Part shown: piece after piece, positions 41,551-52,621 of the stretch
Position numbering within the stretch: position 1 is the first letter of the stretch
How the letters are laid out: every line of letters starts with the position of its first letter
Source: Mytilisepta virgata
Lineage: Eukaryota; Mollusca; Bivalvia; Mytilida; Mytilidae
Direction of reading: 5' to 3'
DNA: 64,000 nucleotides
Assembly (NCBI GenBank): GCA_028015205.1
Contig: CM051514.1
Span: 33,372,150-33,436,149, forward strand
Translations under genes and position numbers: made by a program
The notes under the pieces: generated by a model
Told to the model about the DNA's origin: nothing
The model's database searches: none
What the model saw: only the letters and a program-made list of their open reading frames with translations

Positions 41551-41735
41551 TCATTGAATATCCTTATTCATTCTGGAGAGAAGATAAACACATTAAAACA
41601 TTCTAAATGTGATTTTATTTTTTGAATCAATATTTCATAAATATAAAATAGAAGTATTAGGATATTTTATTTCATAACATTTCTTTAGGATTTCTCATTT
41701 TAACATAATAATACAATTCCTATTCTCATCCCATA
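41551..41735. repeat. Copy A of a 185-bp direct duplication
   Basis: From tcattgaatatccttattcattctggagag to aatacaattcctattctcat, it matches 43612-43795 at well over 90 per cent by eye, with small indels. Copy B lies in the 3' untranslated region or flank of the clusterin-like gene, so copy A may be a duplicated piece of it. Confidence 0.85.
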
Positions 41736-42055
41736 TGTACATTACAATGTAGGTAATATACGTAATGTAAACATTTCGGAGTTATTGTATGTGTTCAAAC
41801 TAAAGTCTAGAGAAAACTGACTCTCCCTACATTGGCCAGGTACAAGTACAATACAGCGAAAAATCTGTATAAATATGTTTTGGCCTGGTTTTTCTATATT
41901 AGCAGAGTTGATGATTCTTTATTGAAAGGACAGTTTTAATCGTATGGAAGCCAATAGTACATTGTCTTGTTAATTAATAGCAGGTCAAAATAGGAAATGC
42001 AGATTTGATTGGTCACATCTGTGATTTCACATCTTACTGGAAATGACTTTTCACT

Positions 42056-42310
42056 GGACTTGACACTTTACTGTATTTTCATCACTTGCAATGTGACTGG
42101 TGCCAGAAAGGGAGCAGAACATTGTATTGTATTGTATATAGAATATTAGGCAATGTTACAGCTACAAGAATTGTAGTGGTATGATTTTTTTGAGAAACAC
42201 GTGCCAGATGTCACACTTGGTTTGTTGTGGGAGTTCACATAGCAAGTGCTTTAGTTTTTGTGCTGTCTTGTTCTGATTCTGTTTAGTTGGCTTTGTTTTT
42301 ATTGCTATTT
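42056..42310 (+). repeat. Retroelement 3'-end repeat copy
   Basis: 'gacttgacactttactg', 'tgactggtgccag', 'gtgggagttcacat' and 'tttttgtgctgtcttgttctgattctgttta' match 27607-27790. A continuation occurs at 42800-42930 ('tggtcttgtggaatttgcccactttcttattggttcagtattc'). The interval 42320-42790 is an insertion with its own repeats of 'ggatta'-type text. Confidence 0.7.
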
Positions 42311-43541
42311 GGTTGCGTCTTATTGCCTGTTCACACTACTAAATTTGCCCTGAGTGGAACTCGGATTAATTAATCTGGATTACCTCTGTTCACACTTGTA
42401 AAAAATTTCCCTCCTATTGGTTTTTTCCTGGTTTAAATATATATATATAAAAGAGGTATAACAATGACGTAATTCTTATGAGTCGTGTAAATTTTCCATG
42501 TTGTATTTGCTAAGTAATAATTTATTCCTATTGCTTTTTAAGAAGAAAAAAATCTCAAAATGCATTTTTCTTCACTTTTAATACTGAAATTATATTTTTC
42601 TCCCAGATGTCGCACGACACCATAGAAACAGCCTCACATGTACTCCACTTTCCGTTCACACTGGAACCCAAAGTACATGTAACTAACCCGGATTTGCCCC
42701 ACATTAACTCCACCTAAATTGAGAGGTAATTTTAATCCAGGTTCGCCCCAGATTACACTACCTAAAAACTAACCTGCATTAATTCAGGTTGAGTCCGGAT
42801 GAATTGGTGTACTATTTGTATTTTGTTGGTGTGTAAGTGTTCTGACAAGTTTACCTGGTCTTGGATTTTGGTCTTGTGGAATTTGCCCACTTTCTTATTG
42901 GTTCAGTATTCTTTTTCTGATATTTATAAATCTTATTGTCTGAGTACCGGCATGAAGAAAATGACATTTTTGATACATGTTACCTTTTTAAGTAATCCTA
43001 CTAATTTGATAAATAACATGATACAAGTAAGAAAAATCCATGTATAATTTAGTATTTTGTAAATGAGCCTTTTTATTTTAAAGTTTAAAATATAGATTCG
43101 CAATAATACATGTACAAGGTATTGTGAAATTTTGTATGTACAGTCACACCTGCTTTTAATGACATCTATATATAGCAAATCAATAACCCTTTATTGCTGT
43201 TCTTCATCTTGAGAATCTTTGTTTAAGTCTTCGACAACAATGGGCCAAAAGCTCCTACTTCACATCAAGATCAAGAGTTTTACAAGACTGACAATCTTTA
43301 ATTCACATAAACAGAAGTAAATGAAGAAATCATAAAACTACTGTAAAACCTGTATTCTGTTTGCCTGACAAAAAAACTCATGTAAGACAAACATGAAATC
43401 AACCTCAGCACACCATCAATGATAGTGCAGGAACACTTGCAATTGATGACATAAAGAATTTAAAAGGCATTTGAAAAACTGGTATACTGCATACAAAATT
43501 AGGTTCACACACAAATTTTTATTTCAAATTTTAAGTTACAA

Positions 43542-43560
43542 CCCCCCCCCCCCCCCCCCC
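43542..43560 (+). repeat. Homopolymer run of 19 C
   Basis: Uninterrupted C tract followed by tcccaag. It lies about 400 bp downstream of the clusterin-like stop codon and is likely to vary in length. Confidence 0.9.
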
Positions 43561-43611
43561 TCCCAAGTATAAAAATCAAATGGTTGTTCCCCAATTGAAT
43601 TTTAACCATTT

Positions 43612-43795
43612 TTTCATTGAATATGCTTATTCATTCTGGAGAGAAGATAGACACATTAAAACATTCTAAATGTGATTTTATTTTTTGAATATATATTTTA
43701 TAAATATAAAATATAGAAGTATCATTAGGATATTTTATTTCATAACATTTCTTTAGGATTTCTCATTTTAACATAATAATACAATTCATATTCTC
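43612..43795. repeat. Copy B of the 185-bp direct duplication
   Basis: See copy A at 41551-41735. On the minus strand it contains AATAAA at 43739-43734 and 43682-43677, usable as polyadenylation signals for the clusterin-like gene. Confidence 0.82.
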
Positions 43796-43966
43796 ATTAT
43801 TTCCCTTACAGAACAAATGGTCATTGTACAATACTCTTGTTGAACAAATGGGCAAAAAAAAATACCAAATATAAATTATATATGATGATGAAATTTGGAT
43901 AAAATAAGAACTGATTTGATGTAAATTTTATACCATTTTTGTGCTATTCACAGATTTGGTTATATT

Positions 43967-44317
43967 TCAAACCATCACTGATATAGCTACTACACCCATG
44001 TACATAATTGTTGCAACTACACCCCACATTACACTATAAAATGCAGCAGAAGACCTCTGATCTTCACTTTTCAGAAATTCGGCCTTGACCGTATGGAATT
44101 CGGGGGTCTGTTCGATATGTGTAGTTGAAGTTTCCGGATTATTCTGCAGAATATCCCACAGTTCGTCCGCCAACTTAAAACCGGCGTGTTTAATGTTTTT
44201 AAGATCTGGAAGTACGGATATTCCAAATACCTTGTCTTCACCTCCGATCTGAACTGTTATGTATGCTCTAGAGTATGTTCCACTAGCCGGATTTAGGCTA
44301 TGCTTATCATAGTAAAC
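43967..44317 (-). CDS. Clusterin-like gene exon 6 (C-terminal domain and hydrophobic tail)
   Basis: Acceptor attgtag. It encodes VYYDKHSLNPASGTYSRAYI, TVQIGGEDKVFGISVLPDL and on to LADELWDIL, which parallels clusterin's YYLRVTTV...VVVKLFDSDPITVTVPVE...AEKAL segment in order and spacing. The tail AAFYSVMWGVVATIMYMGVV and six more residues precede TGA at 43969-43967. Confidence 0.82.
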   Translation of the reverse strand, partial: VYYDKHSLNPASGTYSRAYITVQIGGEDKVFGISVLPDLKNIKHAGFKLADELWDILQNNPETSTTHIEQTPEFHTVKAEFLKSEDQRSSAAFYSVMWGVVATIMYMGVVAISVMV

Positions 44318-47300
44318 CTACAATACAAAGCAAGTGTATTCACAATGCAATTTCTAATGAAAAGGAAAGGATATGGACATGTCAACCTGGCTGACCAGCA
44401 GATTATCAAATGCAATTTTGCCCGATGACTTTATCGATACGTTTTCGTCTCAGTTAACTGGTTCTGTGGTGTATGACAAGATCTCAAAAGGGTTTAATGA
44501 TAAACTAACTTTGGCTTGGTCTTGGAACGATTATATGGGATCATCATTCACTGTGTTTAGTCTCACGGCAATCTTAGTTTGATGACGAAACATTGCAGTC
44601 AGACAAATATTAGAAAGGGGTTCAACCTATGATTATTATTGTCAAAATTTGGTCTCAACATGCCTGAGGCTTCAGAAAAATATATTCGAAAGAATTTCTC
44701 TCACACAGAGTCTTATGGAATACTATGTTTGCAGTGACGAGACATCCCAGGGCGTTTCTGTAGACTGCTTTGAAAGAAGTTCGCGAATTTTCATTTTGAT
44801 CAATGTATCCAAGCAAGAAGCCTTGATTTTATGGGTACCCAAATCTCCCGGTTATTTATCTTTCACTCTTTGATCTTATTTACAAAGCATCACTTATTTA
44901 TCGCAAACCTCAAGTAAACAGATATCTTGTGTATAAGGAGTCAAACTGGATTGACGCTACATAATTTAAACAGGGCAAACGTTTTGTCCCTTATAAAACA
45001 TTATAGATAGTTTATAGCTTAAATTACTTATAGAGTGTTCAAAGTTTATGTTTTAAAGTTTGAATGAACTGCTATAAGGAAGATATCGGCAAAAGAATAC
45101 CGAAGCAACAAAACGGTGGGAAAAGTCCGTAAATTCGAAATGCAAGTAAAAGACACAGTCAAGGGTATGGAACACAACAAACAAACGCCACAACATTATA
45201 ACTACAGGAATAATAAACTAAACACAAAAGAACAAGATAGCACAGAAACTAAGCAACAGCCACGTTAACTCCCACTAAAAACCGAGAGTGACATAAGGTG
45301 CTCCGGAGAGTAAGCATGTCCTGCTGGTGACTTGGTCAGGTGCAAAAGTGTCAATAATTAGGTTATTGACAGGAATTAAATGAGAAAGACTCAAATTTGA
45401 GCAGATCTCAGCGATTTCGAAAAAAATCAATTTAATTCAAATATAAAATATAATTCAAATTAATTGTGACCCTAGACACAAGAATATCACTTTAAAACTA
45501 ATGTGTATTCTCATACTGTCGCAAAACCATATATAAAAAGGACAAATATACCTAAGTACCAAATTGAAAAAAAACGTAATCCATTGGACAGACAAACCCG
45601 GGAAGACAAATGGACAACCACAAGCACAATAAATAAACGCAGAAAACTAAAATACAATGAACAACACGAACTCCTATAAAAACCAGGAGTGAACTTAGGT
45701 GCTCCGGAAAGGTAAGCAGTTCCTGCTCCGTATACGGCACCCGTCGTGAAGTTCAACAAAGTCAATGCGGTGGAAGTCACAAATCGGTGGAGGCACATGA
45801 AATGTTACAACAGTGGGAGCAGATCCAACATCATCTTAGATATTGGAACACTGTAATGGCCGTGATGATTTAGAGATAACACCTCCATAAACAAGCAACA
45901 GTGCCATTACATAAAAAAATATTGATATTATGGTGTAACGTAATGATGAGTTGCAGTTCAGTTTTACAACTGAAACGAGGAAAAACCATTCTTATAGCCT
46001 AAAGTTAAGCGTATTTGTACCTATGACAAAATTTGTCAACATAATTTACCAGCATTTGAAATCCATAACCTTTGACAAAAGATTGATACTAATAGTTGTT
46101 TTTTTCGTTAAAACATCTTTGTAAAAACCTACGAGAGTATACATGACACTGTCACTGGCACAACCGACACGTGTCCGTCAAGAATGGGAAAATTAGTAAA
46201 ATGAATTTGCAAATTAATATAGTCTGTTTTATGGTAGATTTGAAGGCATTCGTTTTTAAAATAAGCCTAGTGATCGTGGATAAATATTACTAGCACGTCT
46301 ATTAAACTATGGGTAATGGTTGGTAGGTATACCTACATTTGCTGATAATATAAAATTACTTAATTTTGTTTTTTGGTTTTAGCCTTTTGATTGTTTTTTT
46401 CTTCTAAAAGACTCTTCTAAACAATTAATTGCTTTTTCAATCTTTCAATGTGACTTTTTCTTATTTACCTTCTTGATAATTTGGCCTTTGTTCGCAAACT
46501 CTTTATATTTCACAATATCGTTTCCGGTCTGAAGGTCAAGCTGTTTAATCGCAATCATAGCAACAAGTGCTCCACGACCACAATCTAAAAAAAATATCAA
46601 CAATGATAAACATTTTTTTGCCCCGTCCATATATATTTACCCTTTGCGTTAAGATCTATTTCTCAGAAACCTATTGAGATATATCAATGATATTATGCCA
46701 CTACAATTCCCTTATAAGACTGAACACAGATGAGCAAATTTGTCTCACTTTGACCTAGATTAATGCATGAGTGACTCCGATAAAGTTTTAACTTTAATTT
46801 CATATCCTAGGAATTCTTGGTGTTATATCAATGATACTGCATCAGTATAACCTCTTACATTATACAATATTTAGCGCATTTCTCCAACAGTTGAGTCATT
46901 ATGACCCGCATTTCATACATGGATGACCCGGTTAAGTTTTAGCGTTTATGTCCATTTCATAAATAATAGATTGGAACTCGATGTGCAGAAGGACGGGACA
47001 TCCGTGTCTTAGCAACACACAATCTCTAGTTGAGATTGCTAAACGTATTTGCTACCTTTAAAAATGAAAAAACTTGAAATCATATTGGCCCAGATCGCAG
47101 TCAAACACATCTTCCAAACATTTGTTTTCACGCTAGTAATATTGTTAAACGTTCAGTGGCAAATATTACATGCATATAAGGAGGAGAACATGTTGATATT
47201 ATATGAACCCTGCTTTGTACTATTCCGACTTTTTGAGACGAATTTTTACGTGCTAGCTCACGAGGTAACAGTCCGTAGGAAGACATTTTACACCACTCCG

Positions 47301-50300
47301 GACACATTATTCTGACTCTTGATCTTTGCTCTTATTTCTAAAATTCGCTTGCTTAGGAAAAGCAGCAAATACCAATGTTAAAGTCTATGGTTAGACCCGG
47401 TCGGGGATCATCTACTACATAACTACATACGCTTTATTTAAAACTTACCATGCTCCAGAATTATCCTTTCATTCATACAGGATCGGCAATAAAAGTGATA
47501 TGAATGACAAGCCTCATATAACCTTGACCTTATAGTATCACATGGAACATCAGCTTGTCTTTTCCGTCTGCCGTTTATTAATTGTTGAGAATTTGGGAGA
47601 ACACTGTTTCTAGGAATGAACTGGTTCGGTTTAATATTGTTTCTTGGCTGTTGTTGAAATTGCATGCCATTACCACGTTGAACTGAAAACTGCATTCTAT
47701 TGGCTTCAGTCATAGGCAAGTTGGTTGTTCTGATGTCGAAACCACGTAAAGCGCCATTCACCATTGGTCTTTGGGGTTTGTTCAGTATAAATGGTTGTGG
47801 TGCTATATCTGTAGGAGGTCGAAATGGTTGTTGAACAACACTTGGAGGTTTTGTCTGATTCTGTGGATCTACGGCAGCTGCGATTATAAATTATTTCATA
47901 CATTAAATGAAAAGAAGAAATTAGATAAGTGCCCGTTAGAAAATTCAATTCGTAATGCAACTAAAAATATCATCATATAGAAGTAAGAATAGATCAGATG
48001 CCCACACTAAAAACAACGGCTTATTAGACACGCAAAGAAATAAAAGAAAACCAAAAATTGTCTGAAATTACTGAAATGAAAAATATACCCCGGAATAGGA
48101 AGAAAACATGACCTCACTGTATTAATAATGCTCTATGTATTACTTTCACTTCAGTACCAAAATGTATGCCTTTCAATGTTTGCTACCTTCAGGTCTTGCA
48201 TCAATCAAATAGATTGTAGTAATAAAATGTGAAAGGATACGGTGGATTAGTCAATTACACAAAATTATTTCATATACATAACATAAGTCTTAAGTTAAGA
48301 AACAGCGCTTTTATTGCAGTTCTTCATCAAGAAGTCACCATTAGGCCTTCAAAGCTTTGATACCTATTTTAATGCAGGAGATGAAAATTATGACAATAAT
48401 GTCTCTTTTGTAATGAAATATAATAGATATTATTGCACGATGGAGATATCCTCCAAAACCTATAAATTGGATATCAAGAAATTTTCCATAAATAATATAA
48501 AAAAGACTTTTTTAGAAAAATTCGTATAATTCACAGTTCGTTCAAGAAAAAAAGAAAACACTTCTAAATTAATATTCATTCTATTTTCCACCTAACCTCT
48601 TCTCGTAAAGTATAAGGATAAAATTTAACAATGCTTAAATTACCTTCTTTCCATGCGGTACCGGCTTGCACCCTCACTACGCCCACAAATCTACCAACAG
48701 CTGATTTAAATTTAGTCAATGTTTGACCCATGGCTTGCATTAAAGATGGCAAATTGTCCTTAAGAACGTTGCCTCCGTGAACAACGTTAACTCTTATTCC
48801 AGTAAAAGTAGGGTCATTAAATGCTTCTGATATCTGATCTACAGCTTTGCTGGCTATATCCTCAACGGCATTCATGTCAATGTTACTACTTACAGCTTCC
48901 AAATTTTGTTCTATTTTAGGAAGCAAATTTGGTAGTTCATTTACTGCTTTTCCAAGACCTTGATGAAATTTTTGCATTCCGGTTTTTACCTTGTCCATTA
49001 TAGCTTTGCCTTTCGGTTTCAAGTCTTTCGGTACATCTTCCAAGATTTCTTTTTCTGTTGTTTCTTTAATTTCCCTAATCTCTTCTTGCACTACCGAAGG
49101 AGGACTTAAGAAGTCAACTCCTGGTATTTCTTTTTCATTATAATGATCCTGTATTTTGTTGAGATCATCCGATGAAAGCTGACATTCCCTTGCTCTGTAA
49201 CATGATTGCATAAAACTTTGCTTAGAATAGTTAAATGGGCCATATGACTGATAAATTCTTGACATAAGCTTACCGCATGCAAGTTGGCAAAATTTCAATA
49301 GAAAATAGCTTCTGTTCTTATTTTTCATCTTAGCAAAATGAAAATACTTTTCGCGTTTGTATCGATCTTAACTCTATTCCATTATACATAGTTAGGTGTG
49401 TAATTGAGACCCTTTCCTATTTCTTCTTTGAAATAAACATAAATTACCTTTCTAAACACATATCAGCAACACATCTTTCACATGATTTAGCTGAGGAAGA
49501 AACATTCAATAAACAAGCTTTATGGCTATTCACCAATTCATTCCTTTCGAACTGTATTTTGTCCGTTTCCTCTGTCAATTTTTCAAGAAGTCTGGCTTTT
49601 ACTGCTACATTTAACACTATAAAATGGAATATGGAAATTAAGGATGATAGCTTGTCTAATAGGAAATAAATAGGATTTGAAATAGGTGTTTTAGTTTGAG
49701 AGAACATATGAATAGTAAACAAATAAGCAAGAAAAAAATATAGGTTCATATGATCCTTTCAGAGCTATAAAGCCTTGAAAATTTGCAGGAAATAGGTTTT
49801 CTCTGGATTTTTCATTGTCTTTGCATTGGCAACTTCAGTCTCTCAAAAATGTATGAAAAAATAAAAAGGATTTCATAAAATTTTGTCAAATAACATTTTA
49901 AGGTATATATGATTGAATTATAAAAGAAAAAGTGGGGGTTCATAGGCAAAAAAATTAATGTTTAAGAAATGGATAAAATCAGAGGATTCCGAAAATATGA
50001 CAAAAAGACCAAAACATGACCAGCGAGCATCCTTAATTAAAATTATTTCTGTAAACGATTAAATATAAATTCCAACGTGTGTGTTTTCCTTTCGTATTTT
50101 ACAGGCTCTTTAAAATAATTTTGTGTTTTTTAAACGTCTTTGTAACTTTTGAGGTTTCTATGGAAACCTGGTTAGTTAAAAAAGACGGATATTGCTTGTG
50201 TTCGAATCTGAAGTATCATTGGTTGAAAATCTATTCATTTACACCAATTGGAACGAATTCAACATTTGGATTAAAAGAAAAGATATCATAATGGTAGATT

Positions 50301-51271
50301 AATACATCTTGACAATATTTACCATAGTATATATATAGATTATAACATGGCATTTTTCATATCATACCTATTATCAGCCCAAGGTCAAGACAGCCCGAGA
50401 GCCGCCATGGACTGATCATGGGTCTGATATGAATAATGACATGTTATGACATGTTATGATATTTTTATCATATACTTCAACATTGGTGTTTTATAGGTCT
50501 CCATGAAAATTCTTATCTCAATGCTTTCAATTTCATTGCTGTATTACCGAATATCCTCAAGGCGCTGCAAATCGCCATCAATTTAGTCAAAATGTTTTGT
50601 CACTTAATGTTTTTCTGTTTGTATAAACATTTTTGAGCGAATTAATATAATCCACAGTTTCGTCTCGATATCGTCTGCGGTGTTTATATGTGCTAGTATG
50701 TTTAAAATCGATTACGGAAAACGACGGATTGACTTTGTTGAACTTCACGACGGGTGTCGTATACGGAGCAGGAACTGCCTACCCTTCCGGAGGACCTAAG
50801 TTCACTCCTGGTTTTTATAGGATTTCGTGTTGTTCATCGTTTTTTTTAGTTTTCGGTGTTTATTTGTTGTTCTTGTGGTTGTTCATTTGTCTTCCCGGGT
50901 TTTGTCTGTCTAATGGATTACCTTTTTTGGATTGCTCCTTAGGTATATTTGTTCTCTTTATAATGCGATTACGGATTAGGGATGTGATATAAAACGGAAG
51001 CAGTTGATATAAACCGGAAACAGTTGATAACAAAGTCATATCAGCCGGCTAAGCCAGTTCTTATAAGATTTCGGCAGAAATATGTACAATTTCGATTGTA
51101 TCGTAGGGTAAAATTTTACCTTTATTTTCTATAAGTATATGATAAATGTATTTATCAGGCTTTGTGTTAATACTTACATAATAAATCTTTGGATTTCAGT
51201 TCTTCAAGTTGTACGTCAGCTGACCAAACCAACGGGACTAATAATAACACCAACAAATTAAAAACTCTCAT
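43967..51271 (-). CDS. Clusterin-family secreted/membrane-tethered protein, 6 coding exons
   Basis: Vertebrate clusterin is an extracellular chaperone, cleaved into two chains joined by five disulphides. Exons 51271-51178, 49601-49448, 49311-48644, 47877-47449, 46584-46469 and 44317-43967 join in phase to 1812 nt (603 residues). Residues 1-18 are a signal peptide, and a charged coiled-coil-like stretch lies at 19-58. Cysteines 61, 72, 75, 80 and 91 (spacing 10-2-4-10) and 418, 429, 436, 439 and 450 (10-6-2-10) mirror clusterin's 10-2-4-7 and 9-6-2-7. RRKR at 409-412 falls where a processing site would split the chains. Residues 488-560 resemble clusterin's C-terminal beta region. Sequons occur at 64, 110 and 312. 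Oddities are a disordered Pro/Gln/Asn segment (306-408) and a hydrophobic tail (576-603) with no cytoplasmic residues, suggesting a membrane or GPI anchor. The exon 2 and 3 acceptors are weaker. Confidence 0.75.
44360..44880 (+). other. Unexplained open stretches in an intron of the clusterin-like gene
   Basis: On the plus strand two neighbouring frames (44373-44582, 44649-44873) have less AT-biased composition than the surroundings. They contain WLTSRLSNAILPDDFIDTFS, LAWSWNDYMGSSFTVF and CSDETSQGVSVDCFE. I do not recognise them. They may be a decayed gene fragment or a passenger in a transposon. Confidence 0.25.
45150..45350 (-). repeat. Retroelement 3'-end repeat copy (minus)
   Basis: 'agaacaagatagcacagaaac', 'aactcccactaaaaaccg' and 'aggtgctccggagagtaagcatgtcctgct' are the reverse complement of the tail at 27630-27760. 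Confidence 0.7.
45510..45870 (-). repeat. Retroelement 3'-end repeat with short ORF remnant (minus)
   Basis: 'aatccattggacagacaaacccgggaagac', 'cacgaactcctataaaaaccaggagtgaac' and 'cctgctccgtatacggcacccgtcgtgaagttcaacaaagtcaatgc' are the reverse complement of 50728-50960. The minus-strand segment 45860-45790 (NHHGHYSV...) may be the decayed last codons of the element's protein. Confidence 0.75.
46469..46584 (-). CDS. Clusterin-like gene exon 5
   Basis: Acceptor attttttttag and donor aagaag|gtaaat. It encodes DCGRGALVAMIAIKQLDLQT to GQIIKK and supplies the fifth cysteine (450) of the second cluster. Phase 1 in, phase 0 out. Confidence 0.83.
46640..47030 (-). repeat. Reverse copy of the 'gacgggacatccgtgtct' tandem-unit repeat
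   Basis: Two units of about 165 bp contain 'atttctcagaaacctattgagatatatcaatgatatt', 'gagtgactccgataaagtttta' and 'cggttaagttttagcg', ending with 'gaaggacgggacatccgtgtcttagcaaca'. This resembles the family at 18520 and 23965. It lies in an intron of the clusterin-like gene. Confidence 0.55.
47449..47877 (-). CDS. Clusterin-like gene exon 4 (disordered linker, RRKR, second cysteine cluster)
   Basis: It encodes residues 306-448: a Pro/Gln/Asn-rich linker, INGRRKRQADVPC, then C-x10-C-x6-C-x2-C. Acceptor atcgcag and donor catg|gtaagt. Phase 1 in and out. Confidence 0.83.
47900..48600. other. Intron 3 of the clusterin-like gene, nothing recognised
   Basis: AT-rich DNA between exons 4 and 3. No repeat or exon is identified. 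Confidence 0.4.
48644..49311 (-). CDS. Clusterin-like gene exon 3 (amphipathic helical region)
   Basis: It encodes residues 83-306: cysteines 91, 95, 120 and 126, then an acidic-basic linker, then PNLLPKIEQNLEAVSSNIDM and a helix-rich region ending AGTAWKEG. The donor is gaag|gtaatt. The acceptor aagaacag has a poor pyrimidine tract but is the one whose phase matches exon 2. An alternative acceptor cannot be excluded. Confidence 0.75.
49448..49601 (-). CDS. Clusterin-like gene exon 2 (first cysteine cluster)
   Basis: It encodes KARLLEKLTEETDKIQFERN and then C-x10-C-x2-C-x4-C (residues 61-80). The donor is gaaag|gtaatt. The acceptor gtagcag was chosen because the stronger-looking tag 18 bases upstream brings an in-frame stop. 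Confidence 0.75.
50340..50470. repeat. Short inverted/direct repeat around tgacatgttatgac
   Basis: 'gattataacatggcatttttcatatcatacc' is partly inverted at 50425-50470 ('ggtctgatatgaataatgacatgttatgacatgttatgat'). It is a small foldback, and no target duplication is defined. Confidence 0.4.
50728..50970 (+). repeat. Retroelement 3'-end repeat copy (plus)
   Basis: 'ttgactttgttgaacttcacgacgggtgtcg', 'ggagcaggaactgcctacccttccgga' and 'cctggtttttataggatttcgtgttgttc' are the plus-sense form of 45540-45780. It lies in intron 1 of the clusterin-like gene. Confidence 0.78.
51178..51271 (-). CDS. Clusterin-like gene exon 1 (signal peptide)
   Basis: It encodes MRVFNLLVLLLVPLVWSADV and the start of the charged helix. 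A good donor, ttat|gtaagt, ends it in phase 1. The hydrophobic core followed by WSA-D fits a signal-peptidase site after residue 18. Confidence 0.82.
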
Positions 51272-52019
51272 ATTCTACAGAAATATACAAATATGAATAA
51301 TGTTACTTTATGTTTCTATGGCAACAGTATCCTACAATAACTACATGAACTATGAAAATGATAGTTTTGTTAAAACTGGAAACAAGCCCATTTGACTTAC
51401 TATCTAAAGTACCGTAAACCCAATTGGCAATGTCCATGTTAGTATTAACATTTGCTTATGACTATTGATTATTTAAGGAATGACAGTCACTCATCATTCC
51501 TTATAATTTAAAATAACGTGTGAAATCCCCAAAAATTGACTTTTAGGACGTCTTGACATCATAGTCAAGGAGAATTTTTTTATGGAACAAAACACAAAAA
51601 CCTTCACCAATCAGAAACGACGTTACATCCAAAATTAAATTATAATTAATTTTAATTGATCAGTATGTTGAATTTTGAAATGTTTCCCTTTCCATTTATC
51701 CATTCTTGGTATCAATTTCTTGAGACTTAGAAACATAACGTGTTATTATGTCATTGTAGTTGGAGTCAAAGAACATAATGAAGGAGTGTTGATAGTATTG
51801 CCAAAAGGAACAAACATATTGTCAAAAGAAGACTAGCCTAAGTTCAAACAGGTAATGCATTTGATTTTTTTATTTGATATCTTATTTGTAATAAACAAAC
51901 TTATGAACGTATCTCTCTAATAATATGAATAATTGATATAAACAAATATAGAGAAAAGAACATACATGTATAAACCATTTTTACATAATGAAAAATTAAA
52001 GAATAGACAAAAGAAAAGA

Positions 52020-52158
52020 TTGACAAGGATTGCCAATTTTCCTACGGAAGGTCGGTGGTTCTCTCCGTGTACTGCGGCTTCCTCCACCAATAAAAACTGG
52101 CCGCCGCGAAATATCAGAATGTGCTGAAAACGGCGTAAAACCCCAACTAAACAAACAA
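52020..52158 (+). mobile_element. 5'-truncated SINE with 13-bp target duplication
   Basis: It matches the 3' half of the SINE at 25224-25488 from 'ttgacaaggattgccaattttcctac' to the (aaac)n tail. It is flanked by ACAAAAGAAAAGA at 52007-52019 and 52159-52171. It lacks the tRNA-like head, as expected from incomplete reverse transcription. Confidence 0.88.
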
Positions 52159-52239
52159 ACAAAAGAAAAGAAGGGTGATGAAACATTCGAAGATTAGTAA
52201 CATGACAGAACAAAATTATAATCCTACAAGCAATCTTAT

Positions 52240-52620
52240 GGAACCCTTAATAAAACTTGACCGATATAGTTTGTTAGAAAATAAATAAATTCTCTTCAAA
52301 TGTTAAATTAGAATAACTGTTTGTTAATCCACCGGTAAAACATTTAGCGATCAAAATAAGGTGGTTCGGATATCTTGATATTGTGGACACTGTAAGATAT
52401 AATGGTGATCATCCTCATGAATAGCACCACATCTACACGAAGGATCGTATATTATATTTACTCTGAAGAAATAATAATTTAGAAACTAAAGAGAAATAAA
52501 ACAGAGAATCTGAGTTACACAGGTGTTAAGTTTACGTTTATTGAAGAGCTTGTATTTAGTTTTTGTGTCAGAAGAGATTGTCTTATGTTCAAAGCAACGC
52601 AACATTCCTTTTTAATTTAG
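52240..52620 (-). pseudogene. Decayed LINE ORF2 C-terminus
   Basis: On the minus strand, in one frame near 52445-52370, VNIIYDPSCRCGAIHEDDHH and YILQCPQYQDIRT form the Cys-x-Cys...His...Cys knuckle typical of the end of many LINE reverse transcriptases. Upstream KRKLNTCVTQILCF and downstream HLKRIYLFSNKLYRS fit the same family, but stops interrupt. It sits next to the truncated SINE at 52020. Confidence 0.6.
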
Positions 52621-52621
52621 T

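Noticed and set aside
47049..47315. 88-codon plus-strand frame opposite the clusterin-like intron
   Set aside because: No recognisable domain, AT-rich composition, and it overlaps intron DNA of a well-supported gene.
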